Positions 51,379-59,976 of a stretch of DNA of 64,000 nt are shown here, in pieces. Within the stretch, counting starts at the first letter, position 1. Every line of letters starts with the position of its first letter. The notes under the pieces were generated by a model. It had not been told where the DNA came from and searched no databases. It saw only the letters and a program-made list of their open reading frames with translations. A program made the translations under genes and the position numbers. Source of the DNA: an uncultured Prevotellaceae bacterium (GTDB lineage Bacteria > Bacteroidota > Bacteroidia > Bacteroidales > Bacteroidaceae); NCBI GenBank assembly GCA_902774795.1, contig CACYKA010000006.1, positions 1-64,000 of the forward strand, given 5' to 3'.

Positions 51379-54290
51379 AAGCCTGTTGCCTCAGCACTGA
51401 AACGCCAGTTGTCAACCTTGACACTGCCATTGGTACATACAAAGTATACATTATTTATAATACCAGTAAGTTCCTCTGTAAGTTCAGCTGTGACTTCCTC
51501 GAATTCATTACCTGATACTTTTATCGTAGCAATGGCTTCCCCATCAAGACTCTTACGAACCTCGACGGTTCCTGCTCCTGAAGCGTTCATGACAACGCTC
51601 CTTGCCGTTCCGTCACCAAGCGAGTAGTTTATACCATACACAGAAGTCCATGCATTCTGAGGCATATTAACAACAGTATTACCATCAGTCTCTGTCATCT
51701 CTACCGTTATCCCTGCCCCATTATTCATCATTTCCGCCTGCTGTTCGTCGTATGGATTCACACGCACGCCAGAAAGCTGCGACACACCTTCGATAGTGGC
51801 CGTACTTGCAGTAAGACCATCGATATAAGGCTTGTTCTTTACAACCCTTACGCTCATAGAATTTGTCTGAACATTACGATAACCTCCGGCATAACCGTTC
51901 TTGTCCTCAAGCCACTGAGTGTGATAGAACATATAGTACTGACTACCAAACTGCTGCAAATGACTGTGGTTGTTTCCGTATGGATAACCCAGATTACCTG
52001 GGTTAGGAAGCATTTCTCCACCATATGTCCAATTATTTGCAAGAGGATTAGATGTAGAAAGCCATACAATTGAGCATGAAGACGGAGCTGCCTTGCTGCT
52101 ATATTCAGACCAGTTGTCCGCAATTGTCCAGCGTGTACAATAGCTATATACCCACTGATTTCCGATATAGTTAAGCTCATTTGCCTCAAACTGACACGGA
52201 GCACTAATCTCAGCTATATCCGATGAATTAAATGAGATAAGGTCATCAGCAAGCTTTACTATACGAGCATTGCCAGGGAAGAGAGCAGAACCCGTTGACT
52301 GTATGTCACCGCCACCGAAAGTAAGGTATGCCTCACCTGTTTTTGGATTGATAGCTGCACCTGGATCTATAATACTGCTTATCGTACCTATTCCCTCTGT
52401 ATTGCCGTCAATGAGCGCTTTTCCAAGAGGATCTTTCCACGGACCTACAGGAGATGTGGAAGTGAGTACACCTATACCGCCTCCACCATTGGTAAAGTAC
52501 ATATAGAAGTGTGTCAGACCATCGCTCTCCACACGGCTAATGATGGATGGTGCCCATGCACGACTTATCCAAGGTGCAATTTCCTTTACATCAATAGTAC
52601 CGTGATTAGTCCAGTTAGACATATCTTTGGTTGACATACATACAAGCGATGTTATCTTGCTATAGTTGTTGGCAACAAGTCCCTTGGTAGAGTCAAACTG
52701 CTGCTGGTCACATGTGCCATATACATAAAGACGACCATCATACTCTACAGCTGTCGGATCAGCGAAATACTGATAAGGATTTATAGGATTACCATATCCT
52801 GCAATCTTAGGTGACGTAGGAACTATCTCCTCAGGCTCTCCTTCTTTTTCAAACACAAAGGTATAGAACATTCCTGGCTGCAATGTCGTCACAAGTCTCT
52901 TTGTTGAAGGGTTATATTCATCCGTAAAATCTATCTTCTTTGCATTTAAACTTTCGCCAGTAACTATCGCTGTAACCTTATTTGCCACAAATGGATTACA
53001 GATAACAGTAAAATTAACAGCTACGGTCTGTGGATTCAGCACAAAAACTGATATAGTATTGCCATCATCGCTGATATATGTAGAACCTCCGATGAGTTTA
53101 TCAAAATTTACCGTCTGACCATTAGGCTGTGATATTGCTGCAAAGCCACTCTTTGTCGTATTGATACGCGTCTTGCCTGTAGCATACTTTGCATAGTGGC
53201 TGAACACCCACGCACGCTTCCACAACTGTGTACTGCTACCACCATGATTAGAAGCAAAGAAATCATCGAGCATATTGTAATATACATAGCCTGTATAGTA
53301 ATTCTGCATGGCTATCTCAATATTCTCGATCATCCTATATTCAAACTTGAATTCTCCACCATATGGGCCATAACCATAACTTCCATAATCATCTCCATAA
53401 CTTACAAGGTACTCCGTCATCCAATGTGGCTTTCCCTTGTCATATATATTCTTGGAGAATGATAAATCATTTGAACCATAGAAGTGGTTACCGTAGATGT
53501 CGATATTATCCGTAGCATCAGCTATGCCAAGAAGAGTCGTATTATAGTTCTTCTGCCCCCATCCGAAGGTTTCCGGACCCATAATCTTACATTTAGAATC
53601 TACTGCAACACGTGCAGCCTTTACCATTGCCGCCATCTGCTGAGGAGTATATATACAACTCTCATACGTTGCAATACTACCACCTCCTGTAGGAGTATAG
53701 TCGCACTCATTCTGGATGGAAATGATGTCTATCGGCGCACCTGCTTTTTCCATTGCTGCACGATAGCGCTCCAGATAATCAGCAAATTCCGACATCTTAT
53801 CATCAAGGATGGTGGAACCGGAAGAACTGTTTCCACCCCATCTTGATGGAACAAGAGGATACACCCAAGTACCGAAAGAATTCTGGTAAGGTGCGGTGAA
53901 ACCGTCCTTTTTATATTGAACAGGCGGTGTCCAAGGAGTAGCAAAAACCTGAAGGTCCGGATTTACCTTACGAGCCCACTTGACGGGGTTGCTATACTCT
54001 GGCGTAGTCTTGTTCCATGAAGACTCATCAGGACTGATGCGCAGTCGCATGATGTTCAGACCTACCTGACCTTCTCCCTGTCCCCATAGCAGATTCACCT
54101 TTTCCTGAGTATAAACATCTGCCCACTGACCATTCATGCCAGTACCACCGAAACCGTCAATCTTTTGGTATTTGGTAGGATTAGCCGTAATATACAAATT
54201 AGCCGTCGTGACAGCATTCGCACCCAATGGGTTCAAACAGGCCAGAAAACCGATAAAACCAAGAATTTTTGCTCTCTTCATTTCATTCAA
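51210..54290 (-). CDS. GH30-GH43 bifunctional xylanase / arabinofuranosidase-xylosidase with dockerin-like end
   Basis: 1026 residues. Signal peptide; GH30 domain (~25-490; KIDGFGGTGMNGQ, acid/base Glu in IISIQNECDY, nucleophile Glu in WMTEYLV); GH43 five-blade propeller (~505-830; YFADPTAVEYDGRLYVYGT, base Asp in FADP, RAWAPSI, IDPGAAINPKTGEAYLTFGG, acid Glu in FEANEL); CBM6-like domain (~850-965); and two dockerin-type repeats (DVNGDGVVNGTDIQAVINFIV, DVNKDGLVNGTDIQEIINIIV). GH30 enzymes of this kind cut glucuronoxylan backbones, and GH43 trims arabinose or xylose. It lies 3 bp after the CE6 gene. Confidence 0.9.
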   Translation of the reverse strand: MNEMKRAKILGFIGFLACLNPLGANAVTTANLYITANPTKYQKIDGFGGTGMNGQWADVYTQEKVNLLWGQGEGQVGLNIMRLRISPDESSWNKTTPEYSNPVKWARKVNPDLQVFATPWTPPVQYKKDGFTAPYQNSFGTWVYPLVPSRWGGNSSSGSTILDDKMSEFADYLERYRAAMEKAGAPIDIISIQNECDYTPTGGGSIATYESCIYTPQQMAAMVKAARVAVDSKCKIMGPETFGWGQKNYNTTLLGIADATDNIDIYGNHFYGSNDLSFSKNIYDKGKPHWMTEYLVSYGDDYGSYGYGPYGGEFKFEYRMIENIEIAMQNYYTGYVYYNMLDDFFASNHGGSSTQLWKRAWVFSHYAKYATGKTRINTTKSGFAAISQPNGQTVNFDKLIGGSTYISDDGNTISVFVLNPQTVAVNFTVICNPFVANKVTAIVTGESLNAKKIDFTDEYNPSTKRLVTTLQPGMFYTFVFEKEGEPEEIVPTSPKIAGYGNPINPYQYFADPTAVEYDGRLYVYGTCDQQQFDSTKGLVANNYSKITSLVCMSTKDMSNWTNHGTIDVKEIAPWISRAWAPSIISRVESDGLTHFYMYFTNGGGGIGVLTSTSPVGPWKDPLGKALIDGNTEGIGTISSIIDPGAAINPKTGEAYLTFGGGDIQSTGSALFPGNARIVKLADDLISFNSSDIAEISAPCQFEANELNYIGNQWVYSYCTRWTIADNWSEYSSKAAPSSCSIVWLSTSNPLANNWTYGGEMLPNPGNLGYPYGNNHSHLQQFGSQYYMFYHTQWLEDKNGYAGGYRNVQTNSMSVRVVKNKPYIDGLTASTATIEGVSQLSGVRVNPYDEQQAEMMNNGAGITVEMTETDGNTVVNMPQNAWTSVYGINYSLGDGTARSVVMNASGAGTVEVRKSLDGEAIATIKVSGNEFEEVTAELTEELTGIINNVYFVCTNGSVKVDNWRFSAEATGLKGDVNGDGVVNGTDIQAVINFIVAGEFDEKADVNKDGLVNGTDIQEIINIIVNAQ

Positions 54291-54293
54291 TGT

Positions 54294-55211
54294 TCAATAT
54301 TTCAACAACTGAAGCATCCTTTCTGCATATCTTCTACCTATGATGCGATATCCTTCAGCCGTAAAATGCAGTTTATCAGGCTTTCCTGGACATCCCAAAG
54401 ACGATATTGGATATGCTGTAGGTATGTTGTCGTGTATGTTGTCGATGATGGAATTGTGCAGATAGCAGCATCCTCCATCAATTTTTGTAAGCAGTTCTCC
54501 GACGAGCAGCGGAACATCCTCTGCTTTCAGTCCAAGCTCATTCAGCATTCGTGTATATATGAGATTAACGCGAGAAGGCCATGTTTTCTGACCATTGTCC
54601 GTACAACCCTGATGCAGCAAGATGCCTTTTATGACACCTACCTGCTGTGCCTTCTTCGCCAATTCCATCAGACGACGGAAAGGCTCATTGTTATAATCCC
54701 TGCAGAAGCCTTTGAACCAGTCAGCACTTGCTGCAATGACGCTGTCTGTCTTGTCTTCGTCATAGAGGTCTATGCTTGCTCCTCCTACAGCTACATTGAT
54801 GACTCCGACAGTTATAGAATCAGGCAGGCACTCCACCATTGTGCGTCCGAAATAGTCAGCTGGCGTAAGTCCTGTCCATGCACGACACAGCGGTGGAACA
54901 GCAACATACCAGTTGCCCATCTTCCTGCCGCTGTTCGGCATATCGACACCAGCCATCATCAGGAAACGTGGAGATAATCCCATGAAATCCTGCTCCTCTA
55001 CCTTCGCATTACCCTCCATATTCGACTGTCCGAAACAGAGGTATATATGAAAGTTCGGATTGAACTTCGAGGGCTGCTGAGCTATTTCACCCGCAACATT
55101 TCTGCCGTCATTGAAATTCAGGGTAGCATTCTTCTCATAGAAAGAACCTACATTCTGGGCACTGACATTAATTGCCAAGAGTGCTGCCAGCAGCATTATA
55201 TTTCTTATCAT
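54294..55211 (-). CDS. CE6-type acetyl-xylan esterase, secreted
   Basis: 305 residues: signal peptide MIRNIMLLAALLAINVSAQ, block I FGQSNMEG with the nucleophile Ser, the GGASIDLY oxyanion region, ILLHQGCTDN, and C-terminal DKLHFTAEGYRIIGRRYAE with the catalytic His. This is the sialic-acid-esterase-like SGNH family that holds CE6 acetyl-xylan esterases. It is placed between the GH98 and GH30-GH43 genes with 3- and 14-bp gaps. Confidence 0.87.
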   Translation of the reverse strand: MIRNIMLLAALLAINVSAQNVGSFYEKNATLNFNDGRNVAGEIAQQPSKFNPNFHIYLCFGQSNMEGNAKVEEQDFMGLSPRFLMMAGVDMPNSGRKMGNWYVAVPPLCRAWTGLTPADYFGRTMVECLPDSITVGVINVAVGGASIDLYDEDKTDSVIAASADWFKGFCRDYNNEPFRRLMELAKKAQQVGVIKGILLHQGCTDNGQKTWPSRVNLIYTRMLNELGLKAEDVPLLVGELLTKIDGGCCYLHNSIIDNIHDNIPTAYPISSLGCPGKPDKLHFTAEGYRIIGRRYAERMLQLLKY

Positions 55212-55225
55212 AATTTTTTCCTTAA

Positions 55226-55395
55226 TTATTCTGCACTTACAATTATGTTAATAATCTCCTGGATGTCCGTACCATTTACGACACCATCATTATTTACATC
55301 AGCCTTTTTATCATACTGGCCAGCAATAATGAAGTTGATGACAGCCTGGATGTCAGTACCATTTACAACACCGTCGCCGTTGACGTCGCCCTTGA
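55226..55395 (-). repeat. Dockerin-like coding end, nearly identical to 51210-51378
   Basis: Encodes GDVNGDGVVNGTDIQAVINFI and DVNNDGVVNGTDIQEIINIIV at the end of the GH98 protein, matching the end of the GH30-GH43 protein almost residue for residue. Confidence 0.8.
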
Positions 55396-58300
55396 GTGCA
55401 GGTTCAGGAATGAACTTTAGCTTACACAATGTGAGCAACAGTCCCTGCCAACCAGTGTTTACACCATTAAACTTTATGATATGCTTACCTGGTGTCGTAA
55501 CCTCAAACTCAAGCGCACGTGTTACAGCACTGCTCAAATCAGTACTTGTTGACTCAGCACAATTAGGAGCTGATGAATATGTAGTTCCTTCAGCTACTAC
55601 AGTCTGTTCTTCATCAGTAGTGCCACGCAGAATCTGTGCTTTATAATTAGAAGAACCGTTCCATGCAGCCATTGCATATATCAGCCTGTACTTTCCGGCT
55701 TTAAGTGTAAGCGGATATGCTGCCTGTGTTCCATATTGACAGTCAGTCATTCTCCAATAAAGAGCCTTTGGATATGTTCCAGGGAATCCGGATATTACAC
55801 GTCCGCCACTACCATAGGAATTAGGATATGAATGCACATCACCATTTTCCTGTGTAGCGATCCATCCTTCAGGAAGTGTTCCTGCAAGCACGTCAGTAAA
55901 ATCAAGATTATATATAATAGTAGTATCCCTGAACATCGGTTCTACCGTTACAATATCATCAGGCATTACGAATGTGCCGTCTTCAGATATCTGTATATCA
56001 CCATGAATAACGTTCCATCCATCAAGAGCAAAGCCCTCATTAGGATGTGCCGTCAGAGTCACAATTGTTCCCTCTGGAGCCGCTGTATAGTCAGCCTCAG
56101 CGGAGCCGTTCTTCACTTCACGCACTGTGATATCAAACTTTTCCTCTTCCTGATCGGCTGGTGAGATGATTACCTGATCCATATAACAGTTCACACCACC
56201 TGTATTGGTAATGACAATAGTATTGCTACCAGCTGATAATGACAGTTTTACGGTTGACTTCCTCCATTCGTTGACAGCCGTCTTTGCCAAAGCCGCATAC
56301 TGAATGCTCTTCGACTTTTGTATCTTCATCGTACCACCGTTATTGCCGTTAGTACAATAACGCAGAGTTACATTATAAGAACCTGCAGAAGGAGCATTAA
56401 ATACTGCTTTCAGTGCTCCAGCCGTATTCGATCCCATAACCATGAAACCATTGCCTGAATGTCCCCTCACACTCGGATGAGAACCATAAGGGAAGGTTAT
56501 GCATGAAGAGATATTCTTGTAGTTGAGATCCTCTGCTTCCAATATCTCCGTTCCCTCGTATGCCTCTGGCTGCTTCGGAATTTCCAAAGCTGCTGACGAA
56601 GCGACATCGGTACGGCGGTCTGTCTCAGCACCAGTACAGTTGATGGTCAAATCAACAGGACCGTTATGTGACACCTCTATCGTCCATTTTCCATTCTCTG
56701 CATCCCAGCTGGTTGTTTTCGTTCCTGTTGCCTCAGCACGCAGGGTCATTGTACATGTAGGCTCTGATGTAGCACCATTGACAACAATCTTGTCAACCAC
56801 ATTCTTCATAGTATCACAACGATAGTTGTTCAGATAGAAGTCGATATGGTCTTCATACTCCCTTATGATACCGCTGCTCAGCATGCCATATTTGAGGTCA
56901 AGGCTTGAACAGGTGTTATACTTCAGCGGAATGTTTGCGCTGGCAACCTTCTTTGCATTCAAATATGTATAAGGAGTATATGTCACCAGCTGGTTCTTGA
57001 ACCTTGATACGAAAAGGTCACCTGTGCTGACTTCCTCGTATGCACTCTTGAATTTGGCTACCTTCTGTGATTGTGATGGGAATGCAGTAGTGCGCTGGGA
57101 CTTCTTGACCTTATTTGGTATGCTCTGTGCTATCTCATCGGAAAGCTCTGGTACCATAGGAATTGTCTTATATCGTCCTGTACTCTTGAAGTAACAGAAG
57201 TTGTCCATCCACTGTCCTGAATTACGGTTGAACGGATCAGTCTGCTTGTACAAACCATCATACAGGTCACCCCATGTAGCATACTTATCCTCGTCGCTAC
57301 CTGAAGTAACATCATTAATTATGACGTACTTTGTCTCTCCTACCACCTCTTCACGGGTAGGTATGTACATTGTTCCATCGATAATCTTGCGGAACATATC
57401 TATCCACGCATTGTCAAAGCCAGGGAAATGTCCCCAGTTACGCTGTGTGTATCCTGCTGCATCAGTAGAGTTATTAAGATTCTTGAAGTCCTCAGTCCAA
57501 ATCAGCTCCGGACCGTCCCATACGGCACCACCGTTCTGACAGGTCTGCTCCATAACTGTTCCTATGCCGGCAGCAACAGGATACTTGCATCCGCTATTCT
57601 CACCTTTCAGAGCATCAATGGCACCATTCCATCCGCAGTTGTCGTAGCGTACGCCATAATTCTTTGCAAGGCCTGCAATAAACGGACCGAACGATACACT
57701 CTCATTGTTGTAGAAACATGATGAAGTGGTGTACTTATAAAGCCACAATATTGCTTCAGGGTACTGACGACATGCCTCCATCAGGTCTTTGTTGCGCTTC
57801 AGCATACCAACCGGATTAAGAAGATGCGACCATACGTTACCACAGAAGCTGATGGTCAGGAAGCCACCATACTTGTGTGACATCGGCACGAGCTTTGCGA
57901 ACAGAGCGATGCGGTTTGTCTGTGAACTGCTGCTCTTGTCGCCTGGCTCGTCAAAACCCCAAAACTGCTCCGCATAGTTCCATCCCAGGAAGTTAGGATA
58001 GTTCTTGAAGAAGTATTCGAAGGTTTCCAAGTCATCATCCTGAATGTGAGTATGTCCGCCTGATGCAGGCTGACACATAAACCACATGTTGTTCTTCTGA
58101 CATACCGTAGCCCATGACTTGTATGTCCTTATGGCACTCTGCGGTCTCTGATACACTCCCCTATCCACATCATACGCACATGACATAGAAAGGTTCATAC
58201 ACACGTATGGCTTGATATCATCTGGCACGAGGTCGATAATCTTCTGCGGGTCAGCAGCATTCCACACGTCAATATGCACTAACCACAGCGGATGCTGTGA

Positions 58301-58396
58301 ATCTATCGGACGACGCTCCTGCGCACTCACCGTACTAATTGCGGCGAGGGTCATCAGAGCTATAATAAAAAAACTTCTTAAACTTCTCATAGTCAT
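55226..58396 (-). CDS. GH98 endo-xylanase with CBM and dockerin-like end
   Basis: 1056 residues. Signal peptide (MRSLRSFFIIALMTLAAISTVSAQ; either of two close Mets could start it). GH98 catalytic domain (~25-400: PLWLVHIDVWNAADPQKIIDLVP, FLGWNYAEQFWGFDEPGD, AILWLYKYTTSSCFYNNES, WDGPELIWTEDF) and its C-terminal domain (~400-600) are followed by a CBM6/35-like module (EILEAEDLNYKNISS...CYMDQVIISP), an InlB-repeat-like domain (EVKNGSAEADYTAAPEGTIVTLTAHPNEGF), another beta-sandwich, and two dockerin-type repeats. GH98 in Bacteroides ovatus xylan loci cuts highly substituted glucuronoarabinoxylan; the blood-group endogalactosidases are the other branch. The locus argues for xylan. Confidence 0.9.
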   Translation of the reverse strand: MTMRSLRSFFIIALMTLAAISTVSAQERRPIDSQHPLWLVHIDVWNAADPQKIIDLVPDDIKPYVCMNLSMSCAYDVDRGVYQRPQSAIRTYKSWATVCQKNNMWFMCQPASGGHTHIQDDDLETFEYFFKNYPNFLGWNYAEQFWGFDEPGDKSSSSQTNRIALFAKLVPMSHKYGGFLTISFCGNVWSHLLNPVGMLKRNKDLMEACRQYPEAILWLYKYTTSSCFYNNESVSFGPFIAGLAKNYGVRYDNCGWNGAIDALKGENSGCKYPVAAGIGTVMEQTCQNGGAVWDGPELIWTEDFKNLNNSTDAAGYTQRNWGHFPGFDNAWIDMFRKIIDGTMYIPTREEVVGETKYVIINDVTSGSDEDKYATWGDLYDGLYKQTDPFNRNSGQWMDNFCYFKSTGRYKTIPMVPELSDEIAQSIPNKVKKSQRTTAFPSQSQKVAKFKSAYEEVSTGDLFVSRFKNQLVTYTPYTYLNAKKVASANIPLKYNTCSSLDLKYGMLSSGIIREYEDHIDFYLNNYRCDTMKNVVDKIVVNGATSEPTCTMTLRAEATGTKTTSWDAENGKWTIEVSHNGPVDLTINCTGAETDRRTDVASSAALEIPKQPEAYEGTEILEAEDLNYKNISSCITFPYGSHPSVRGHSGNGFMVMGSNTAGALKAVFNAPSAGSYNVTLRYCTNGNNGGTMKIQKSKSIQYAALAKTAVNEWRKSTVKLSLSAGSNTIVITNTGGVNCYMDQVIISPADQEEEKFDITVREVKNGSAEADYTAAPEGTIVTLTAHPNEGFALDGWNVIHGDIQISEDGTFVMPDDIVTVEPMFRDTTIIYNLDFTDVLAGTLPEGWIATQENGDVHSYPNSYGSGGRVISGFPGTYPKALYWRMTDCQYGTQAAYPLTLKAGKYRLIYAMAAWNGSSNYKAQILRGTTDEEQTVVAEGTTYSSAPNCAESTSTDLSSAVTRALEFEVTTPGKHIIKFNGVNTGWQGLLLTLCKLKFIPEPALKGDVNGDGVVNGTDIQAVINFIIAGQYDKKADVNNDGVVNGTDIQEIINIIVSAE

Positions 58397-58424
58397 TTTT
58401 AAACTTTAAACTTTAAACTCTAAA
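58397..58424. repeat. 7-bp tandem repeat (CTTTAAA) between xylB and GH98
   Basis: TTTTAAA CTTTAAA CTTTAAA CTCTAAA occupies the 30-bp gap between the xylulokinase stop and the GH98 start, where the ribosome-binding site of GH98 must lie. Confidence 0.9.
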
Positions 58425-58426
58425 CT

Positions 58427-59896
58427 TTACTTAATCTTAGATTTCCAGCAGTTGTATGCAGCGATGTATTCGCTGTTATCCTCTACTGGCTTCTCTGTTG
58501 CCATCAGACGCAGTGTTGCGAAAGCTTCGCTGCTGTCCTTGTATATGCCGCAACCTATTCCGGCACCCTTTGCAGCACCCACGCTGCCGTCTGTCTCATA
58601 CAGCTCTATCGTTGCTCCTGTAACAGCAGCAAGGGTACGACGGAACAGCGGTGAAAGGAACAGATTTGCATGACCAGCCTTAATGGTCTTTATATCCATA
58701 CCCATCTGCTGCATTATCTCCATACCATAAGCGAATGAGAATGCTATACCCTCCTGTGCTGCACGTATCACGTGTGCCTTGGTATGAATATTGAAGTTTA
58801 TTCCCTGAACAGATGCTCCTGGGTTCTTATTCTCCAGCACTCTTTCAGCGCCGTTTCCGAATGGTATTACCGACAGACCTTCGGCTCCTACAGGAACGCT
58901 CTCTGCAAGGTCGTTCATCTCTGCATATGAAATTCCCTCTGGGGCTACAGTACGCTTCATCCATGCATTCAGGATGCCAGTACCGTTGATGCACAGCAAT
59001 ACGCCCAGACGGGTCTTGTCTTCAGTATAGTTGACATGAGCAAAAGTATTCACCCTACTCTTTGGGTCATAGTTCACCTCTCCAAGCACACCATATACCA
59101 CACCTGACGTACCACCTGTAGCTGCTATCTCACCTGGTTCGAGAACATTCAGCGAGAGAGCATTGTTAGGCTGGTCACCTCCGCGATAGCTCACGGGAGT
59201 GCCCTCTGGTATTCCCAGTTCCTTTGCTGCCTCAGCACTTACGTTGCCCTGAACAGCGAATGTAGGCACGATGTCAGCAATGATGTCGTGACGGAAGCCA
59301 AAGTGGTCAAACAGGAATTCTGCAGGCTTCTTCTCCTTGAAGTCCCACATCATGCCTTCTGACAGTCCGCTGACCGTTGTGGTCATCTTTCCTGTAAGCT
59401 TCAGTGCGAGATAGTCGCCTGGGAGCATCACCTTATAGATATTATTATATACCTCAGGCTCGTTCTCCTTCACCCATGCCAGCTTTGCTGCCGTAAAGTT
59501 GCCTGGAGAGTTGAGCAGGTGGGTAAGACACTTCTCTGCTCCGAGACTGTTGAAAGCCTCTTCGCCATAAGGCACAGCACGAGAGTCACACCAGATTATG
59601 GCGTCTCTCAGCGGTTTGCCGTCTTTGCCTACACATACCAGACCATGCATCTGATATGAGATACCTATAGCCTTTACTGCCGACAGCGGCTGCGATGACT
59701 GCTCTGCCACTCTGGCAAGTGCCTGCTTTGCGTATGTCCACCAACTTTCTGGGTCCTGCTCGGCCCATCCTGCCTTCTGCGCCTTGATAGGAGCTTCTTT
59801 GTCTGGGCAAAATGCCGATGCTACTGTCTTACCTGTCTTACTGTCCACGAGTGAAACCTTGACACTCGAAGAACCTACATCAAATCCTAATAACAT
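58427..59896 (-). CDS. xylB: Xylulokinase
   Basis: 489 residues of the FGGY kinase family with no signal peptide, so cytoplasmic. N-terminal MLLGFDVGSSSVKVSLVD phosphate-binding motif, AIGISYQMHGLVCVG with the MHG typical of xylulokinase, DAIIWCDSRA, GGDQPNNALSLNVLEPGEIAATGGTSGVV in the ATPase hinge region, and KAGHANLFLSPLFRRTLAAVTGATIELYETDGSVGAAKGAGIG near the end. It makes D-xylulose 5-phosphate from D-xylulose, feeding the pentose-phosphate pathway with the xylose freed by this locus. Xylose isomerase is not in the window. Confidence 0.93.
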   Translation of the reverse strand: MLLGFDVGSSSVKVSLVDSKTGKTVASAFCPDKEAPIKAQKAGWAEQDPESWWTYAKQALARVAEQSSQPLSAVKAIGISYQMHGLVCVGKDGKPLRDAIIWCDSRAVPYGEEAFNSLGAEKCLTHLLNSPGNFTAAKLAWVKENEPEVYNNIYKVMLPGDYLALKLTGKMTTTVSGLSEGMMWDFKEKKPAEFLFDHFGFRHDIIADIVPTFAVQGNVSAEAAKELGIPEGTPVSYRGGDQPNNALSLNVLEPGEIAATGGTSGVVYGVLGEVNYDPKSRVNTFAHVNYTEDKTRLGVLLCINGTGILNAWMKRTVAPEGISYAEMNDLAESVPVGAEGLSVIPFGNGAERVLENKNPGASVQGINFNIHTKAHVIRAAQEGIAFSFAYGMEIMQQMGMDIKTIKAGHANLFLSPLFRRTLAAVTGATIELYETDGSVGAAKGAGIGCGIYKDSSEAFATLRLMATEKPVEDNSEYIAAYNCWKSKIK

Positions 59897-59910
59897 ATTT
59901 CTTATTTTTA

Positions 59911-59976
59911 TTTTAAACTCTTAAACTATTAAACTACTTAAACTGTAAACTGTAAACCGTAAACGGTAAACCTTAC
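59911..59976. repeat. 7/8-bp tandem repeat (GTAAACN/TTAAACT) between GH115 and xylB
   Basis: About nine units, first spaced 8 bp (TTAAACTC, TTAAACTA) then 7 bp (AACTGTA, AACCGTA, AACGGTA). They fill the 76-bp gap downstream of the GH115 stop region and upstream of xylB. Confidence 0.88.

Noticed and set aside
54165-54977. 270-residue plus-strand reading frame
   Set aside because: Antisense to the CE6 gene and the GH30-GH43 start; no domain features.
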